Positions 61,017 through 64,000 of a stretch of DNA of 64,000 nt are shown here, piece by piece; position 1 is the first letter of the stretch; each line of letters begins with the position of its first letter. The stretch is from the NCBI GenBank assembly GCA_001462345.1, contig LIUM01000005.1, forward strand, positions 62,001 through 126,000, given 5' to 3'. Origin of the DNA: Fibrobacteria bacterium AD312. GTDB lineage: Bacteria > Fibrobacterota > Fibrobacteria > Fibrobacterales > Fibrobacteraceae. Position numbers and translations under genes: made by a program. A model generated the notes under the pieces. It was given only the letters and a program-made list of their open reading frames with translations. It had not been told where the DNA came from and ran no database searches.

Positions 61017-63776
61017 TTAGAAGCCTTGTCCTATAACAAAGTTGAATTCCATCGCGCCAACGCCTGTTTCTTGGAGTCCACTGTATGTTTCTCCTGGATC
61101 CAAAGGCCAAGCGAAATCAAACCCAATAATACCAAGCATAGGAACAACCACTCGGAAACCAAAGCCAATATCTTTTTTCAAAGAAGAAGGATCCCATTCA
61201 CGTAACGGATTCTTTTGATTTTTTGATACTTTCACATCTGGGTCATAACGATCACCAAAAACATTACCCGCATCAAAGAAGAATGGTAATAAATAGAACG
61301 TATTTGGAACAATGCCTAATTGTAATTCAGCACCAAAGTATTGGTAACTACGCCCTAATCTTCTATATCCAATAGAACCCGCGCTGTAACCGCGCATCAT
61401 CCCTTCATAACCAAGCACACCACCCATAGAGTAGAGGGAACGATATTGTAATGGGTCTCCAGCAATAATTCCATATTCGTTGGTCAATTGAAGAGTTAAC
61501 TTATCTCTAAATAGAGGGAACCACCATTTCACTGTTACATCTGTTTTAACGAAGTCAAAGTCACTTCCTAAAATAGGATTAGCAAGTTGTATACCTAACT
61601 CATAACGAGATCCATCTGTTGGAAACTGAGGTAAGTTTTTATCATCTCGAATCAATCGTAAATTAACTGCCGATTCTACACCCGAGTATTGAACGTAACT
61701 ATCATCTACGTTGGGGCCTTGGTCATTCATAAGCCAGCTATAGCCGATTTGACCATAGAAATAGTCATCAGGCCATTTTAAGCGTTTTCCAACATAAACG
61801 CTACCACCGTATCTTGTAATATCTGGATCGGAATCACCTTCCCACCAGGTATAGCTTAAGCTTGCACCAAAAGTGATTGGTTTATCTAAGAACCATGGAT
61901 CCGAGAAGCTAACAGAAGCACCCTTTTTATCTTTACCATACTCTGCATTAACTGCGGTACTTAAGCCGTCTCCCATACAACAGTTAGGAATAGACACACT
62001 TGATGTGAAAGTAAGACCATCGCTTTGACTATAAGCAAGTCCAAGACTAAATTGCCCTGTACCTGCTTCTCTTTCGGAAACATTAAATTCTAAATCCACT
62101 TCTTGTTCTCCAGCAACTTTAATATCTGGAAGAACAGCATCAAAATAATTCAATTGCATGATTTCTCTAAAGCTACGTTCTAGCCCCGATTGGCGATACG
62201 TGTCCCCTGGGTACAAACGAACTTCTCGACGAATCACTTTATCTTTTGTTTTTGTATTACCACGAATAAAGACTTTTCGAATTTGAGCGGGGAGCCCTTC
62301 CACAAAATGGAAACTTAGATTGACTATTGAATCGGATTCAAACGTTCTAGATTCATCGAAACGAGAAAACAAATAACCGTCTTCGCGATAAGCATCCATA
62401 AACCCTTTCTTAAAGTTCTCGTAAGCATAATAATCGAAAACAGCACCGCTATCTAAACGAACAATACGTCTTAAGAGAGCTTCTGGTAACACCTCGTTCC
62501 CTGAGAAATGAACGCCACCCATGTAGTAACGGCGGCCTTCATTAATCGCAATAGAGACTTTAATAGCATTAGATGTTTTAATAGAATCGTAAGGCATCAA
62601 AGAGGAGAAAGATTCGTCTATCGTATAACGGACTAATAATTTGTCTTCAAATTCAGACCGTTTCTTCTGTTTTAACAAAGATTCAATTTTCTGATTTTTC
62701 CAACGTTTTTGAGGTAAAGCAGAAATCCATTTTTGACGAAGTTCTTTATAGGCAATAATTTGATTTAAGATACGAACCGCATTTTCTTCATCCTCAACTA
62801 TAGGTACTGGTAAAGCTCTCGCCTTTTCACTATAGTTATTACGGAACTGTCTAAAGTAATGTTTAGAAAGATCTTCTGTTTGCCCCGCTAATCGATGCAT
62901 TGGATTTTCTTTATCAGAAATGGCGGCATTCAACTGAGCATAAAGGAGTGCCATTTTAGTCTCTGGTCGAACGGTTTGCCCTAAGTAAAATTTACACGTA
63001 GAATCAGGAAGATATTCTGCTTGGTAGTTTGTAATTTCAGCATCTAAAAAGCCATAATGACGAGCCACATTTAAGATGGAATCACGATCTGCTTCAAAAA
63101 TGTGTTCTTTAAATTCACCTTCACCCCACCAACGAGTGACTTTGGTTTGCATGTGATCGGTAAAAGATTCTCCAGGAATATGATCATTGCCAGAAAAAAC
63201 AATTTGTTGGACTTTGACCTTTTCCCCCTCACGAATATGGAAGATCACTTGATTTTCATTATCTGAAACAGGATTTTCTTTATAACTAATTTCGGCGAGT
63301 AGATATCCTTCTGAACGATAATGTTCGAGCATTTTTTGGCGATCACGCTCTAAAGCACTCTTACTGTAAACCTGTCCTTGAATCAAACTGACCTTTAGAT
63401 TGAGATCTTCAATGGAGATTTCATCATTGCCCTCAATAATCACTGTATCTAGAGCAGGTAGTTCTTTTACTTTAAACCATAGTTTCACATCATTTGCTTC
63501 ACCCGTATATTCAATCCAAGCACTCACATCGTCAAAAAAGCCAGATTCATAAAGAGCAGAGACACTTGATTGCACCTTCTCCGACAAAGCCATTGGAGAA
63601 AGGCTTTGGCCAGCTCGAACACTGACTCGGCTCAAAATAGAGCGTTCATCCATATTCACATTGCCTTCGACAGAGACCTGACGAATTGTATTTTCATTAG
63701 AGGCTTGTTCTGACACGTCTAAAAGCTGCGCATTAGAGACGCTTAAGAAAATCAAGATAAAAGTAAGTAATCGCAA
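61017..63776 (-). CDS. bamA: outer-membrane assembly protein BamA (TTG start)
   Basis: 919 residues from TTG at 63776; CTG at 63782 is the only other start before an in-frame stop, and the first ATG (residue 42) would delete the signal peptide LRLLTFILIFLSVSNA. POTRA domains begin with IRQVSVEGNVNMDERSILSRV. About 130 charged helical residues (267-403) are inserted within the third POTRA. The C-terminal half is the Omp85 barrel, with VNLRLIRDDKNLP, GGVLGYEGMMRGY and final Phe (IGQGF). Inserts outer-membrane proteins with BamD. Confidence 0.93.
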   Translation of the reverse strand: MRLLTFILIFLSVSNAQLLDVSEQASNENTIRQVSVEGNVNMDERSILSRVSVRAGQSLSPMALSEKVQSSVSALYESGFFDDVSAWIEYTGEANDVKLWFKVKELPALDTVIIEGNDEISIEDLNLKVSLIQGQVYSKSALERDRQKMLEHYRSEGYLLAEISYKENPVSDNENQVIFHIREGEKVKVQQIVFSGNDHIPGESFTDHMQTKVTRWWGEGEFKEHIFEADRDSILNVARHYGFLDAEITNYQAEYLPDSTCKFYLGQTVRPETKMALLYAQLNAAISDKENPMHRLAGQTEDLSKHYFRQFRNNYSEKARALPVPIVEDEENAVRILNQIIAYKELRQKWISALPQKRWKNQKIESLLKQKKRSEFEDKLLVRYTIDESFSSLMPYDSIKTSNAIKVSIAINEGRRYYMGGVHFSGNEVLPEALLRRIVRLDSGAVFDYYAYENFKKGFMDAYREDGYLFSRFDESRTFESDSIVNLSFHFVEGLPAQIRKVFIRGNTKTKDKVIRREVRLYPGDTYRQSGLERSFREIMQLNYFDAVLPDIKVAGEQEVDLEFNVSEREAGTGQFSLGLAYSQSDGLTFTSSVSIPNCCMGDGLSTAVNAEYGKDKKGASVSFSDPWFLDKPITFGASLSYTWWEGDSDPDITRYGGSVYVGKRLKWPDDYFYGQIGYSWLMNDQGPNVDDSYVQYSGVESAVNLRLIRDDKNLPQFPTDGSRYELGIQLANPILGSDFDFVKTDVTVKWWFPLFRDKLTLQLTNEYGIIAGDPLQYRSLYSMGGVLGYEGMMRGYSAGSIGYRRLGRSYQYFGAELQLGIVPNTFYLLPFFFDAGNVFGDRYDPDVKVSKNQKNPLREWDPSSLKKDIGFGFRVVVPMLGIIGFDFAWPLDPGETYSGLQETGVGAMEFNFVIGQGF

Positions 63777-63991
63777 AAACAGAGGAAACCCGCTTCAAAA
63801 AGTTTTTTCGGCTCAAAAATACAAAAGTAAACGATTCAGACCAGTAATTAAAAGAAAAAGACCTCAAAAATAGACCTTTTTTTAATACACTCATTTTTTA
63901 TGTTTCAAAAACTCCTTTTTTATTTTAGAAAGCTTCTTTTTTATTTAGATTAAGAACAAATTTTTACTTTTTGCTTTACATTGAGGTTTTT

Positions 63992-64000
63992 ATGAAGAGA
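63992..64000 (+). CDS. possible start of a gene cut by the right edge
   Basis: ATG AAG AGA at the last nine bases, with GAGG six bases upstream. Divergent from bamA. Nothing can be said about the product. Confidence 0.35.

Noticed and set aside
63837..63885. Terminator-like sequence upstream of bamA
   Set aside because: AGACCT occurs as a direct repeat, not an inverted one, so no stem forms.
1..64000. tRNA, rRNA, CRISPR arrays, prophage or transposase genes
   Set aside because: All gaps between genes were read; none shows a cloverleaf, regular spacer repeats, or coding for transposase or phage structural proteins.

Overview
The window looks like chromosome from a low-GC Gram-negative bacterium of the Fibrobacterota (Fibrobacteres). 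The best markers are a large secreted protein with the fibro-slime/PA14-like domain (48.4-51.0 kb), a full outer-membrane toolkit (BamA, BamD, Skp/OmpH, two LptF/LptG permeases, many lipoproteins and beta-barrels) and a type IV-like pseudopilin operon. The lineage is inferred from gene content only; no rRNA or tRNA gene was seen.

Layout. 0-6.1 kb (minus): four pseudopilin genes (GspH/FimT-, PilV-, PilW- and PilX-like), the last a giant that runs off the left edge. 6.3-12.1 kb (minus): lptF, lptG, a GAF/GGDEF diguanylate cyclase and a sodium:solute symporter. 12.1-15.6 kb (plus): bamD, a repeat-bearing secreted beta-barrel-like protein and a PHP-type metallohydrolase. 15.6-22.0 kb (minus): a complete phosphate operon pstS-pstC-pstA-pstB-phoU-phoB-phoR with overlapping genes. 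Its PstS has permuted lobes, and a perfect hairpin covers the pstS ribosome site. 22.1-25.5 kb: a lipoprotein, a lipoprotein metallo-beta-lactamase-fold hydrolase, a Ca/Na antiporter and a fluoride channel.

25.5-31.3 kb is an AT-rich accessory island. It holds attC sites of an integron cassette array with no integrase in view (a CALIN). Its cassettes carry an HNH nuclease, a restriction-endonuclease-like protein and, in reverse orientation, a small operon of exported proteins including a caspase-like DUF6345-type protein.

31.4-35.5 kb (plus): a fatty-acid module (acyl-CoA synthetase, FabF, FabV). 35.7-39.1 kb (minus): yajC, def, a SpoIID-like gene and a methylthiotransferase of archaeal/eukaryal (CDKAL1-like) type. 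39.3-44.7 kb (minus): the ffh-rpsP-rimM-trmD-rplS operon followed by two cyclic-nucleotide-domain proteins. 44.7-51.0 kb: a MATE exporter, a lipoprotein, a PLP racemase-like protein, a GNAT enzyme and the fibro-slime protein. 51.3-56.8 kb: icd, a DUF3078-like outer-membrane protein, pdxB and trpS. 56.9-60.5 kb (plus): rnd, tatA, tatC, a TatB-like/5-formyltetrahydrofolate cyclo-ligase fusion and an rlmB-like methylase. 60.5-63.8 kb (minus): bamA and skp.

The most unusual items are the TatB/folate-enzyme fusion, the CALIN with its exported caspase-like operon (whose first gene seems split by a -1 shift at an A7 tract), the pstS leader hairpin, and two long perfect palindromes upstream of the fatty-acid genes and between rpsP and rimM.
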